A stretch of 64,000 bases of DNA from Karstenula rhodostoma CBS 690.94 (taxonomy: Eukaryota > Ascomycota > Dothideomycetes > Pleosporales > Didymosphaeriaceae): positions 382,198 through 446,197 of the forward strand of contig MU001500.1 of the NCBI GenBank assembly GCA_010093485.1, written 5' to 3'. Shown here in pieces: positions 22,732 to 34,458 of the stretch; the first letter of the stretch is position 1, and every line of letters begins with the position of its first letter. A program made the translations under genes and the position numbers. Below the pieces are notes generated by a model that saw only the letters and a program-made list of their open reading frames with translations, was not told the origin of the DNA and searched no databases.

Positions 22732-23136
22732 ATGTCCTCCATCCCATACGACCTCCTCCCCAGCTGCGACCCCTCCTTCGCCTACATGAAGCTCACCCAA
22801 AAACAATCCTTCGTCAACCGCTTCTTCGGCATCCGCGCCCGCGCCGACCAGAAAGACAGCACCCTCACCGCCCTCCACTCCCGCAACGCCTCCCGCGCCT
22901 TCTCCTCCGCCACACCATCCCCAAACACCTCCTACACCTCGCTCACCTCAACGACGTCGTCGTCGAGCAGCATCCGCATCCCCATGGCTCCACCCCGCCG
23001 CCCGCGCTCCAACACCGCAACCTCGTCGACGTCGGTGGCCTCGTTCGTCTCGCAGAGCTCCGTGCGCAGCCAGACGCCGAGTCGGGAGAGGGCGGCGCTG
23101 GACGAGGGGTGGACGCCTGTGGACGAGTACTTCTAG
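22732..23136 (+). CDS. Uncharacterised small Ser/Thr/Arg-rich protein
   Basis: A single exon of 134 residues starts at an ATG in a strong context (ACAACAACC before ATG). The N-terminus is ordered-looking (SSIPYDLLPSCDPSFAYMKL) and contains a basic helix (QSFVNRFFGIRARADQK). The rest is Ser/Thr/Pro-rich with a polyserine run and a basic patch (PPRRPRSNTATSS), ending in DEGWTPVDEYF. The acidic aromatic C-terminus and sharply C-biased third codon positions support a real coding sequence. I do not recognise a family; phosphorylation-rich regulatory or signalling proteins in fungi often look like this. A long T-rich stretch follows the stop and may be the 3' UTR. Confidence 0.6.
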   Translation: MSSIPYDLLPSCDPSFAYMKLTQKQSFVNRFFGIRARADQKDSTLTALHSRNASRAFSSATPSPNTSYTSLTSTTSSSSSIRIPMAPPRRPRSNTATSSTSVASFVSQSSVRSQTPSRERAALDEGWTPVDEYF

Positions 23137-23855
23137 GCGGTGCGGAGGGACTGATGATGACGATGAACATGGCATCGACGTCGAGGTTGGTGCTTTACGA
23201 CTTTTATACCCCACGTTCCTTTCGCGCTTCTTGTATATATCTTTTTACCCGTTTGGGTGGCGTTCGCTTCTTGTTCACTCTTTTCTCATTCGTTTTTTCA
23301 CACTCCGAACACTCTTTTAGTCTTGCGCTACGAGCTTCCGATACTACCTTCTTGTACATTCATTCGCTCGGCACAGTCACTACCACTTTCCACAATGAGA
23401 TACGAACATTTCATTCCTTCTTAGTCACTTATTTACACCTTCGGTCCTTTATTTTCTACCTTCAAGTCATTCTTTCCACATCCATACGCTTCCTGTACAT
23501 ACATTCTACACTTTTTTCTACGAAAAGACGACTTACGGCTCACTGAATACACTCTTTTACAATCACATATACATTTAATAGCTCACGTGATACACTGATT
23601 TCAAACACAGGTATGTTTCAATGCACCACTCTTCGGCTATCAACCTCCAGCCACCTAGCCAAAGATGACCCCATCCAGCACATCACCCTCACATATGCAA
23701 TTTCCAACCCTAGATATCCAAAAATAAAAACGAAGAATACGGGCTATATACAAGGACCGGCCGCCGCCGCAGTCCCAAAGCCGCAAATATATACAGTAGA
23801 AAGAACCCATCCACCCAGATGGAGCCTAACAGCACACCAGCCAAGCACATCATCT
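23137..23855. other. Convergent 3' flanks, T-rich then mixed
   Basis: The plus strand from about 23200 to 23600 is markedly T/C-rich (repeated CTTT, CATTC and TACATTC words). It lies between the ends of two convergent genes and probably contains both 3' UTRs. No gene is seen. Confidence 0.5.
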
Positions 23856-26410
23856 CTAGAGCTTGTACGAAAAATATCCAATCGTGTTAGCGTAGCCAGA
23901 CAGATTGGGCGTCCAATCTGCCTTGTCCACACCGTCGACGGTGGCCATCTGAAGAGCGCCGACTTCGTTCAGCGAGTACGCGCGGACCGTAGACGAGCCT
24001 TCGATGCTGACGATGCGGTTCTGGCAGTCGCGGACCGAGTTGGTGTCCTTGCTGCACGAATTGTTGTTGGAGATGAAGAAGGAATAGAAGCCTGCGCCGT
24101 AGAGGAGGATGTTTGAAGAGTTTAGCACGCGGAGTCCGAGTGCGTCGCAGCGTTGGCCAGAGGGACAAATGACGTTGTAGTCAGGGTCGCTGAGGGCGCT
24201 GTTCACAGGGTACGGTTGGCTCTTCGCGTCTGGTACAGGCATGTAGTACGGGGTCTCGCTCTGGATGAAGCCCGCAAAGACGTTCTTCGCGTTCGCGAAC
24301 TGGTATTGGTACAATGACTGGTGCTCCACTCCGTTTCCGTAGAGCCAGATGTTGGATCCCTCGGCCAGAAGACCTCGGCCAACGAAGATGGAGATCTGAG
24401 TGGATGCAGGGTCATCGAGATCATGGTCGGCAGTCCAGAACCAGTTGTTCTCCATGTAGACATTGGTCGCGCTCTTCGTGATGTGGACGTTGGTGTGGGC
24501 AGCCATGCAAGCATCGTTGACGCTACCAACGGGGCATTGAGCGACTTGGAGGTTGGTTCCCTTCGCACCACCGATACGGGTGTGGACATCCCAGAGTCCA
24601 GAGCCTTTAGTGGTGGCCAAGTTGTATTCGATCAGCTTCGCACCGGGAGTGGGCCCTTGCGTACCGATCAAGAAGTCGGATAGCTCGACGCTGCCGCTCT
24701 CGCCAGCCTTGCCGATTTGGACGACTGGGACGGGGTTCGTTTTGCTGTTCCAAGTACTACCGCTTGCCAAGATGATGGGGTATGTCTCGCCGACGATTTT
24801 AGTTCCAGGAGGAATGTAGAGTGTCTTCGTAATCTTGTAATGGCCATGGTCCAGGAAGAGGATCTTGCCGGAAGAAGCAACAGAGTTGATCGCGTTCTGG
24901 AGAGCAGTGCTATCGTCGGTGCTTCCGTCACCCTTAGCCCCAGAAGTGCGTGCGCTTACAAAGTTACCGACAGCGACACTTTCGTACTGAGGCTTGGACT
25001 TGGCGTAGAAATTGTTACCATCCAAAAGGCCGGCCGGACGCTGAGGAGTGATCGCACCTTGGAATTTAGTTGGACCGTTAGGAGTGTACTGGTTGCCTTG
25101 GCCCCATCCCGTGATAGTGGTGGTGCCGCCTGCAAGCACTGTTCCACTGGGTCCCTTGACAGCAACAGGAACATTGTTCAGCGCGATGTTCTCCAAGATA
25201 AGCTGACCGGCACCAGGCGCAGTTGAAGTCCTAGTCCAAGCCTATGTTGTGTTAGTGATGGCATTCTGAAGGCGGGAGGTTACTGACCGAGTCCACAAAT
25301 ATCGGGCAGTTGGTGATGGTACTGTCAATAATGATGACTGACGCTACGTTCTGATCAACACCGTTGTCCTTGAGACCTTTCATCGAGAAAGCGGCGGTGC
25401 TGCAGTCGCTGATGGTAAGACCCTTCCACAGCCATCCCCAATTCCAGATCTGGCTGATACCGACAACGGCATTTGAGATCTTGATGTTCTTCATGGTGAA
25501 CTGCTGGTTGCCGACGTTGAGTCCGTACAAACCACCCACAGTCTCAATGTCAGTAAGATGTCCCCCGGAGCCTATCTTAATCAGTATATATCTTGAATCA
25601 TGGCGGTGTTGGCCTACCGTTCTCGATGAAGATGCCAGCATGTACTGAATTCGCAGCAACATTCATCTGGATCTTAACATTCTGGATGCTGGTAGCTTGA
25701 GACGCTGGCCAATGGATACCCTGAGCGCCGCTGGTTGCTGGAATCGGGGTCAGGTCGATCACAAAGTTGCGAATCTGCCGAGCGAAGACATTGGTAGAAG
25801 TCCACCCTGGCTTTCCCGTGCCATCCTGATAGGGACTAGCATCGATCAACGCCAGAGCTTGTAGATTAGGTGAGGCCTTGAGCACTGGTCGGCCGTTGGG
25901 GTTCCCGTGAAGCTGTGTCATGTAGTACATGATGATCGGCTTCCCGATGACATATGTGCCACTGGGGAAGTAGACGATGGCAGGAGTGTCCGTCGAGGAC
26001 TCGCATACCCACGGAGCGCAGCGGTTGCCGGCAGTTATGGCGGCATTGATGGCGGCTGAATCGTCCGTGACACCATCGCCTGTGTACGGTCAGCCAAGTA
26101 CATGCCGACATGGGTATCAATACATACCCTTTGCCCCGTAGTCTTTAACATTTCGGAACACCTTGTAGTCAGCCGGGTTCGCGTTGAAAGCTGCACGGCC
26201 CTGCTTCTGGATGGTCTCCAACCAGTATGAGCTTGCCTGGCGTTCCTCGAGAGGAGCACCTGGAGCATCGTTTGCGATTGGCGAGGCTGTTGGAAGGCTC
26301 TGTCAGCCTGGAATGCTGCAAATGAAGGTAGAGGGACACGTACGTAGGGCCAGAGCGGCTGTAGGGCCTCCCGCTGCCAGCAGGCAGGAAAGGAAGGAAA
26401 GTATATGCAT
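23856..26410 (-). CDS. Secreted GH55 exo-beta-1,3-glucanase
   Basis: Five exons: 26410..26344, 26286..26128, 26079..25618, 25571..25288 and 25241..23856, all introns 46-57 nt, giving 785 residues. The N-terminus is a signal peptide (MHILSFLSCLLAAGG...). Two right-handed beta-helix (pectate-lyase-3 type) repeats follow, each opening with the family signature: VFRNVKDYGAKGDGVTDDSA near residue 65 and RTSGAKGDGSTDDSTA near residue 410. Other GH55 landmarks are FPSGTYVIGKPI, GISQIWNWGWLWKGL, NNWFWTADHDLDD and GAGFYSFF. GH55 enzymes release glucose from beta-1,3-glucan non-reducing ends and act on fungal or algal walls outside the cell. The length matches the family. Such enzymes serve wall remodelling, autolysis or mycoparasitism; the sequence does not say which. 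Confidence 0.95.
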
Positions 26411-28525
26411 AATGTCAGACACAATTGACAATGATCGCTAAGTTGCTACAGCTATGCAAAATCTGTGTTTACAGAAGGAGAGAAAGGAGCGTGTGGAGAG
26501 AAAGAGCAGGTGCTGTAAGGGACTTATATGACACCTGGGATTATTCCAACTCTGGGCAGTGACGGGTCACGAACGGAAGCAGCGAATCGCTGCTTCGACC
26601 CACCGCGGTCATGCCTCCAGGAGAAAGACAGAAACAGCCCGGTGACTAGCCATGTCGACGACTGGATCGATCATAACAGCAGTCATATGCACCGTGAATC
26701 CGCAGGCAACGTGTGGCCAGCGAAACCGCCTACATTCGCGGCTAGGGTCCGCGGTGAAAGTACGCTAGGCAAAGCATACTAATAGGACAGGGCGTCTACA
26801 ACAAGTCTAATGCAGGGGATGCAGAAGCCGCGCAATGAATAAGGAGACGTTGATGTCCGAAATGAAGTTGTCGGACGACCATACAGACTTCAGAATATCG
26901 ATGCACCTAGCCTCATTTAGCCAGCTTGGGATATAGTCACCGGGTCGGCTCGACACTTGAGGTGCCCCACGTTATTGCTAGTCGCATGTGAAGGGCACTA
27001 TCCTTCAGACAAGACGCCGCCCATCTCCTGGAACCACGGTGGCCTTTGCTTCTGATCCCTGGCGCAATTCACCCTGAGTCGCACAAGCCTCGTGGCGCAA
27101 CCGGTTTTGCGGGGTGCATCAGTCAAATGGAATACTGTCACACAGCATCCCTCAGGCGGCCCTATGACCCGGTGTTCTCGAGTCCGTTTGCGCGCGTGTT
27201 CAGAACTGCCCAGAAGTTACATCCGGGCGCTGTACGGTTTCTATGCAGCATCTTCGTAACCTTCGGCAGGTCTCGTGAATGCTGCACCTGGCTAGCCATC
27301 TCGATGTAAGGGTATCTTGTCCGGCTTGGGGGTTGCCGTAAACGGCTATAGCTGCTTCATTCCAGAGACTTTGATTCTGCCTTGTTAAACCCGGGACCTC
27401 GTAAAGGGTGCGGTCTGGTCGCAAACGCGCAGGTACGTAACCCTTCAATTGTTAATTAAGTGCCGAGGAGGATCAGACTCCTGTGCAGACGTGCACCGGG
27501 GCGCTTCGCGATGTTGCAGTGCTTTGTCGATCGTTGAATGGAGGAACCAAATGCCTGTCGCACATCACAATCCCGGAGCGCGTCCAGAAGCTCCTGGGAA
27601 TTTAGCAAGGCTGATGGACTGCGAAACGTGAGGAGATTGCAGTGTTGATGGTCGCAGCCAGTGACAGGTCCCAATATCACCTTCTTTATAGGGTCGGCAG
27701 CCAATGAGATTCGAGGCCTATATGAAGAAGCACCGAAAACCGGGTAAATATCCGTCCACCATAGAGATGTCGCAAGGACGACGTGCAACTCGAATAAGAC
27801 TGTCTGCTTGTACAAACTCCAGGGCAAAGTCACTTTACTTTACTTTACCGGTATACATCTCCTGGAGTTAAAGCCAAAGCTTGGCTTCTCCGTCGCTGCT
27901 TGAGATGTGGTAACCTTTGGAGGCCCAAAAAAAGCATGTGATGATTCGAATTCCATTTCGAGCCCAGGTTCCATCCGGCGCCAACCGATCGAAGGTATGC
28001 CAGATGACGGTGCGGAAAGGCCAAAGGGATGGGCGGCAATGTACGTTCTCCACGGAAGGCCCACATGATGTTACACTTGACTACAACAGACCAACGCTAG
28101 GCTCGGTCGTAAGATTACTCTTCTAGGTAGCAGCCCTGTCACGCGACTTTCGGATGACATGTGGGGATCCCGGAGTCGTGAAAGACAATAGGGAGGCGCC
28201 CGTGGGTACCCGTAGGCGCCCGTGAGGACGGGGGAGTGTTGGGGTGACTCTCGGATGGCGCGTAGTGCACTGTCGATGGGAAGAATCAGCGCTTCCTAGC
28301 ACTCACAGCAGAAGAAGAAGCGGAAGAATTCTACACCGGGACGGTCAGCAAACACTACTTGTGACCCGTGGCATTCATACCTGCCTTTTCCAGCAAAACC
28401 AGGAAGACACCACATGGTCTTCATCACAGGTTCGTTGTACCAGGCTCAGCACTATTATTCATAGCTTCAATCGTGAGACGTATCCGCCCAAGGTAAACTT
28501 CCGCTGACGAATATCTCGGAGGGCT
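26411..28525. other. Intergenic, gene-poor 2.1 kb
   Basis: No frame here shows recognisable protein. The first ~100 bases are the GH55 promoter side. Around 28195-28235 there is a short local repeat of GGCGCCCGTGGG/AGGCGCCCGTGAGG. Composition is mixed and no transposon ends are seen. Confidence 0.5.
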
Positions 28526-29276
28526 TTATATCTTGCTTTTTACTTCTACGAACATAGCATCGCCAATCGTAAAGAGCGTTCCCTGGCCGTCTTCAACCGT
28601 AGCACGAAGGTATAACTTGTTTCTCTCACGTCGGATCAGTCTGACAGTGCACAACACTGTCGCAGGCGCAGGGACAGGCTTCTTGTAAGTCGTATTGAGA
28701 TCTGACCTGGATCAGCATCCCTTCCGACTCTACCACATACCGCGGGTAAGGCGAGTGCAGGACTTACAAGCTGTGAATACATTCGCGCCCTCGATTGGGC
28801 GCACTCCCTTTTCGATCTTGAGACCTAAGTTGAGCTGCAGCAGCATGCCTATCGACTCGTCCAGGAGGGTCACCACGAATCCTCCGTGCGCTATCTCTAG
28901 CGATGAGAGAGAGAAGTCAGCGAGATTTCCACAGGCCAACCATCACTCCTGGCAGAGAAGCCAGAAGCTCGTGCATTAACTTACTAGGCCACCCGCTTAC
29001 CCCCTCCCCAATCTCATAGATAACCCGAAGCTCATCATAGCACGCTTCCCCCTCGCCGATCGTACTCTCCTCCGTAGGCCTCAGCGCTGTACACGACCTT
29101 ATAGTGCGCTGCGTCGCCAGTGTCTCAGCAAACAACGCATCCTCGGTAGACGCCTTCGGCACACGGGATGAAGTCCGTGTTCTTGTCCATTGAGGCGATT
29201 CAAGAAGTGCGCAACACCAGGGGATGGCGGAGAGGCGCTGGATAGTATCCGCGCCTGAGACGCCGTCATTATCCAT
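28526..29276 (-). CDS. HotDog-fold thioesterase family protein
   Basis: Exons 29276..28985, 28896..28768 and 28701..28526 join to 198 residues; the gene is easy to miss because each exon is short. The HotDog core reads EACYDELRVIYEIGEGVSGW, then across the first junction KIAHGGFVVTLLDESIGMLL, and across the second ANVFTA-YLNTTYKKPVPAPATV. HGGFVVTLLDE is the active-site helix motif of the PaaI/4HBT group, with the conserved His-Gly-Gly and Asp. The C-terminus (RNKLYLRATVEDGQGTL) matches the last strands. Such enzymes hydrolyse acyl-CoA thioesters; an N-terminal extension of ~70 residues could be a mitochondrial targeting or regulatory region, but this is inference. It is divergent from the inositol monophosphatase gene. 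Confidence 0.9.
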
Positions 29277-29552
29277 GGCTATTGGCAGATGTGGTTCTGT
29301 AGAGACATGGTCGGCAGCATGGAGGAGCGCAAGGGCATCATCTGGTGCCGAGGTGTAATGCGAAGGATGGCACGAGTCAGGGACGGAATGCTGATTGGTG
29401 TGCCTGAAGGAGTTATCGATAACACGCCCCACCGTGGGGTATCCCCTACGGATACGAGGTACTACCGTCTTCATCGTTCAAGTGTGTGGAGCGTCTCGTT
29501 GCGTTGTTGCTTATTGAATTACCGTACATTGCTTCAAGTTCCCACCGACATC
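29277..29552. promoter_or_regulatory. Divergent promoter between thioesterase and inositol monophosphatase genes
   Basis: 276 bases lie between two outward-facing starts. No obvious TATA box. Nothing coding is supported. Confidence 0.45.
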
Positions 29553-30162
29553 ATGGCCGACATCAACCTCCAAGAAGTCCACGACTTCATGATTGAAATC
29601 GCGCGCAAGGTCGGGGAGCGCATCACGTCCGCAACGCCTTCTACGGGCGCAGCGGGTTCCAAGAAGAACTGTACGTCTGATGAATGACGATTCTGCCTTC
29701 CCATCCACCGCATCCCGTATCAAGATCGACTTCAGCCTTCCAGTCCAAACCACTGTCCCAGAAAAGCCATCTACCCCGAACCCCCAACCCCCAACCAAAC
29801 CACCCCCAACTAACCCCCTCCAGCCGTCGACCTCGTAACCGAAACCGACCAAGCCGTCGAAAAAATCCTCTCCACCTCCCTCCACGAAAAATACCCCACC
29901 TTCTCCTTCATGGGCGAAGAGACCTACAAGCCCGGCGACAAGCTCACCGACGCGCCCACATGTACCTCCTCCCCAGCCAGCCCCCCCAACCAACCCCAAC
30001 AAGAAACGACAATCCTAACCCGCAGCCCAGTCATCCTAGACCCCATAGACGGCACAACAAACTTCGTCCACCGAAACCCCTACGTCGCCATCTCCCTCGG
30101 CCTCGCCATCAACAAATCCCCCACCGTCGGCATCGTCTACAACCCCTTCACGCAGACCCGTA

Positions 30163-30217
<55 letters not shown>

Positions 30218-30760
30218 TTTTTCCCCCCACACACAACTAACCCCAAACCCAACCTAGTCTACTCGGCCATAAAATCCCACGGCGCCTACCTCACGCACTT
30301 CCTCACCCCCCAACCGCAGCCCCAAAAGCTAAAACTCCCCCTCCACCCACCCACCCCCCTAACCCCCCTCTCCACCTGCCTCATAGCCATAGAATGGGGC
30401 TCCGACCGCAGCGCCAACGACTTCGCCGTGAAATCCCGCACGTTCACCAAACTAGCCGCCGCAGATGGGGGCATGGTGCACGGGCTGCGATCGCTGGGGT
30501 CCGCCGCGCTGAACATGTGCGCCGTGGCTGCGGGCGAGATGGATGTGTATTGGGAGGCGGGCTGCTGGGCGTGGGATGTGTGTGCCGGGTGGGTGGTGCT
30601 GGGGGAGGCGGGGGGGCGGGTCGTGGATGCGAATCCTGGGGGGTGGGAGGTTGGGGTGGATGGGAGGAGGTATCTTGCTGTTAGGGGGGGCGAGGGGCAG
30701 GAGGGGGTGATAAGGGAGTTTTGGGGGTTGGTGGAGGGGAGGTTTGAGGTTGGTGGGTAG
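29553..30760 (+). CDS. Inositol monophosphatase
   Basis: Exons 29553..29670, 29824..29961, 30031..30159 and 30258..30760 give 256 residues, slightly below the usual 260-300. The enzyme removes phosphate from inositol monophosphates with Mg2+, feeding phosphoinositide synthesis. Metal-site motifs are all present: SFMGEE (Glu pair), [14 protein letters not shown] across the third junction, and [15 protein letters not shown] near the end. The third intron contains a 53-base run of C directly after its GTATG donor. Codon choice is extreme: the first three exons and introns are C-rich on the sense strand, while the last ~250 bases are G-rich. Both junctions around the poly-C intron restore conserved text ([18 protein letters not shown]). 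It could equally be a related Li-sensitive phosphatase such as a fungal QutG-type protein; the family assignment is certain. Confidence 0.95.
30165..30217 (+). repeat. 53-base poly-C homopolymer inside an intron
   Basis: An uninterrupted run of C begins four bases after the GT of the intron donor at 30160 and is followed by TTTTT and another C6. The reverse strand is correspondingly G53. Length may be inexact because such runs are hard to sequence. Confidence 0.9.
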
Positions 30761-31041
30761 GGTGGGGGCGTGGGTGAGAGATGGGCGGATGGATGGATGG
30801 ACGGGACGAGAAGGCTTCGCTGTGCAATATCAACGTCTTCCGGACTCGCTGGTCATCGCGTTGCGTGATTGGTTTTCCTTTCTTCTCGTGTCTATCGTGA
30901 GTGCTAGATGGGCCCTCCGGCTGCTATATGGTATGCAAACACGCTAACTCCGTAAACCCACACCCAAATGCCGTGTCCCATGCCCGCCCGATCCCTTATG
31001 CGCACCACCGTGTCCAACCCGGACCCGCTATGCGTGCGCAC

Positions 31042-32002
31042 CTACTTCTTCTCCTGCGCCTTGGACAGGGCGTCGTGCTCGTCAATGTCCCTCGCCTCCC
31101 ACGGGTAGCAGATCCACTCGTCGCCGACCGTCTGGGCGGCGAGGTAGCGCCCCTGGACGATGTCCTCGGGGAGCACGCCCTTCTTCGTCTTGTCCTTGTT
31201 GTGCAGCACGAAGATGCTGAAACGCGTCTTCTCGCCCTCGCGGCCGAGCTTCTTCTGCGCCTCGACCACGTCCTTCTCGAGCTCCTTGACCGCGTACTCG
31301 AGCGTCGTCCGCGTGTCGTCGACCTCGTCCACGATCAGGATGTCCTTGCCGATGAGGTTGGCCATCTCGAGCGACGAGAGGTCGAGCCATTGTGTGCGCG
31401 TGACTTTTGTGCCGGGCTGCTCGACGGGGTCGGTGCCGAGCGTTTCGTAGAGGGAGAGGCCGATGGCCTGGATGGGGATGTTGGGGGACCCGGGCGTCTT
31501 CAAGAAAGACCTGGGGGGTGTTAGACGGCTGGTGCGGGGTGGGCCGGAGGCGGAGGGACGAACCGCAGAATGCGCGCGGGGACATAGCCGCCGCCGCCGA
31601 TGGCGACCATGAGCTGCGGTTTGAAGTCATCTAGGATGCGCTGTGCCGAGTCCTGGCACAGCTTGTGCACCTAAAGCGAGGGTGTTGTTAGTCTACATTT
31701 CGCGATGCTAGGCGAACGGTAAGATGACCAAGGATTGGATGATAAGGAATAATGGTGGGGTGAATATAGAAGAGCAAGGCGCCGCAGAGCTGTGCATGAC
31801 GCGCCCTCAGTAGAAGATGCGCTGTACCTATAATGCGCTCGCCCGGCACGGAAGCCATCCGGGCACTGGCAACCTCGCATATAGGTACCGCAGCAGTACT
31901 CGCGGCTGCATGCACCATGCTCGTGGGGTTTCAAGCGTGCAGAATCGGAGACAGAAAAGCTGCACGTACCTGGTTGTATGTAACGTAGATCTTCTCAACC
32001 AT
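31042..32002 (-). CDS. XPT1: Xanthine/hypoxanthine phosphoribosyltransferase
   Basis: Exons 32002..31970 (11 codons), 31670..31564 and 31510..31042 give 202 residues; the first intron is unusually long for this window (299 nt). The enzyme transfers ribose-phosphate from PRPP to xanthine, hypoxanthine or guanine in purine salvage. Visible: MVEKIYVTYNQ-VHKLCQDS at the first junction, the core MVAIGGGGYVPARILRSFL across the second, and the PRPP-binding loop ILIVDEVDDTRTTLEYAVKE. Conserved C-terminal YPWE follows. The size matches fungal Xpt1/Hpt1. The two yeast paralogues cannot be told apart reliably from sequence alone, so the symbol is tentative. It is convergent with the inositol monophosphatase gene, with 281 bases between the stops. 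Confidence 0.92.
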
Positions 32003-32285
32003 GATGTCGGGCGGCGAGAGGCAAGCGAAGAGCGTGGAAGGGATTATGGAAGCTCTCGAAAATTTCTTGACGGGTTTGAGAGTCAACAGGAAAAAGATTC
32101 GGAGGCTGCCGCGGTCTGATGTGGGCGACGGTCCCCCGCAGTCGCCCGAAAGCGTTAGCGCGGGGGAATTTTGTGAAGGTAACCAATGCTGTGCTAGTCT
32201 ATGCAGTAGAAAAAGATAGTGCTCTTGCTCGGGACAAGTTGAGCGCTACCTTGGAGTAGAAAGCAACTGAAGACCGTGTAGTGGC

Positions 32286-34241
32286 CTACCACGTGCGATG
32301 TGGTACCTCCCAGAGGACAAGTCTCCCTTTCTTCTCGTCTTCCAAACACGTTGCTGCCCGGTGGTCCGCAGTCTTCGCTTTCTCCGCGAAGGAGAACACA
32401 TACAGTCTCTTAAACACCTGAACCACCGCAAATTTGTCGTTGAGCAAGAGCGCTATATTTGTGCCGCCGTCCATATCATCGAGCGAAGCGTCGTCATGAA
32501 ACCGTGAAGTTCTCTTGGAGTCCTGCCCACTGTTGTGTGTTAGAGATGGCTCTTGTGTCGGGTGTACAACAGTAACGAAACAAATGAGATGTCGCTAAGA
32601 TATACACCCATGAAGTAAATGGTGATGTCCGTTCTCGCTCTAGTAGGGGCGAACACACCTTATCCCCATGTGGTCGAAGTAAAAGCACATGCTCCTGGTC
32701 TGCACGTTCTCACGTACAAAGATCTGGTAGAAGGAGTCCTTCCACCAAGCGGTTCTCACGTCTTCTGCAGAATCCGTCGGCTGTTTTGGCAGGCTGAATG
32801 TCTGGAGAGTCTCATCGAAGTGGAGCATGTGGGTAAAACCATTGTGATTGTATCGGCAGAACACACTAATGCGGTGTCCACCATTTCGGTCAACAGGATG
32901 GATACTTGTGATTGAGGCTCCTGCGAATTCAGTCGTCTCAGCTGGAAGTGGAATCATGAATGTGTTTTGTTGCACAAGTTGGCCGTCGAATGTGATGGCG
33001 TAGTAGTCAATGGACATGTTAGACACATGGTGCCCACACCATCTAGCTTCACACGTCTTTGTACAAAAGAGCGTAAAGGTCTTGGATCTGGGGTTGGGGA
33101 GAATTTGGACGTCTAAACATTGGGGGCTGCAGAGGTTAGCAAAGACGCGAGAAACATATATGGACTACTACTGATAGTGGCGCCATCTTAGTCGGTTCAT
33201 CTCGTAGAGACATGGTGCGCGGAGTTTGATGGCGCGCAAATGTAGGTGTTGTCGGGCAAAGACGCCCATATTGTAAGTGCACATACCTAGTTATAGCAGA
33301 GTCAAACGGTGGCTGGTTCAATCGCACTGTTTTGCCTTTCTGCGATTGTGCGTCCCACAGATATAACTCGATGTGTTGATTCAGAATACCGCCACAGATG
33401 AAGGTCTGCCCCCGACATGCGCGGAACGTGTTCATTGACGGCGGCAGTCGAAGTTTGGCCCGCTGCGTGGCGGAATAGTCAAATATGTAACACGTCTGTG
33501 CTTGATTCCAGCATGCAATGAGCTCGCTAGAAGCAATGAATTTCTCTATCATGTCTCGACCCTCGGTGCCCACCCTTCGGTCTTCACCAGTGCGAAGGTT
33601 TGTTATGCGCACCTGGCGGAAGGGATGGGGCACATCGACGAGGAAGTCTTCAGACAGAGCGATGCGTTTAGAGGGTTCAAGAGTCGGCTTCGAGGCGGCG
33701 ACTTGGACGCAACGTCCCGTCCGGAACCTCTGAATACTCTGGGCTCTTTGAAGGCAGTCTGCATAACTGGCATCTTCAAGAGCGACCGTGTTGTCGTACC
33801 ATGCTCTCAACGCGGGCTTCAACAGCTCTGAGCTGCGCAATAAATCACACCAGCGACGGGAGACCTGAGTCGGCAGCGTTAGCAACATGCAGCAGCCAGC
33901 ATCACACGGCTGATGTCAGGACACTTGATATGGCATGCAGGTACCAGGCAGCCCCGCACCAGCTAGCGCTGCAGAGCAGGGCGGGTGCATTGTACTGCAC
34001 AACTTACAGTTTGGAGGCGAACCGGCGTCGAGATATCCAAATAGGAGAAGATGTGGAACACGAGCTCCGCGGGCAAAGTTCCCACGATGTCCAGGTGGAA
34101 GGATTTGGCGCCGACTAGTGCCTGGAGCTGGCGCCACTCGTAGGGCGAGAGCTCGTCGGCAAGGGCAGCGATGGCGGCAGCGCGGGCGGTTGAAGTGTGC
34201 AGGGCCCTAAAGGCGTCGATGAAGGCCGGCGGCGTGGCCAT
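32286..34241 (-). CDS. F-box protein with C-terminal beta-rich region
   Basis: Exons 34241..34008, 33864..33287, 33126..32659 and 32529..32286 join in frame to 507 residues; all three introns are 129-160 nt. An F-box sits across the first junction: LPAELVFHIFSYLDISTPVR then VSRRWCDLLRSSELLK. Family knowledge: F-box proteins bind Skp1 in SCF ubiquitin ligases and select substrates with the C-terminal region. Here that region consists of repeated short beta-strand-like blocks (for example YIFDYSATQRAKLRLP, YAITFDGQLVQQ, VFKRLYVFSFAE), reminiscent of a degenerate propeller, as in other fungal F-box proteins. The substrate is unknown. The N-terminus before the F-box contains an Ala-rich helix. 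The last exon's 81 codons match the reading frame exactly after the AG/T junction. Confidence 0.88.
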
Positions 34242-34393
34242 GATGGGGGCTCAGCAAAGCACGGCTGTCAACGCTCAGACGGTGGTGGGTGGTGATGGCG
34301 CAAAGCGGGTGGCTCGTGCGCTAGCGAGATCGGCGCGCAGCCGACGATCGCTGCAGACATCCGAGGCAGCTGGAGCAGGTTGCGCTATGCGTA

Positions 34394-34458
<65 letters not shown>

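Noticed and set aside
28195..28235. GGCGCCCGTGGG repeat as possible transposon end
   Set aside because: Only a short direct repetition without inverted partner or target duplication.
29511..30002. A 163-codon minus-strand Gly/Val-rich frame
   Set aside because: It is antisense to the first exons of the inositol monophosphatase gene.
30036..30236. A polyglycine-like frame on the minus strand and polyproline-like frames on the plus strand
   Set aside because: They are translations of the poly-C homopolymer within an intron.
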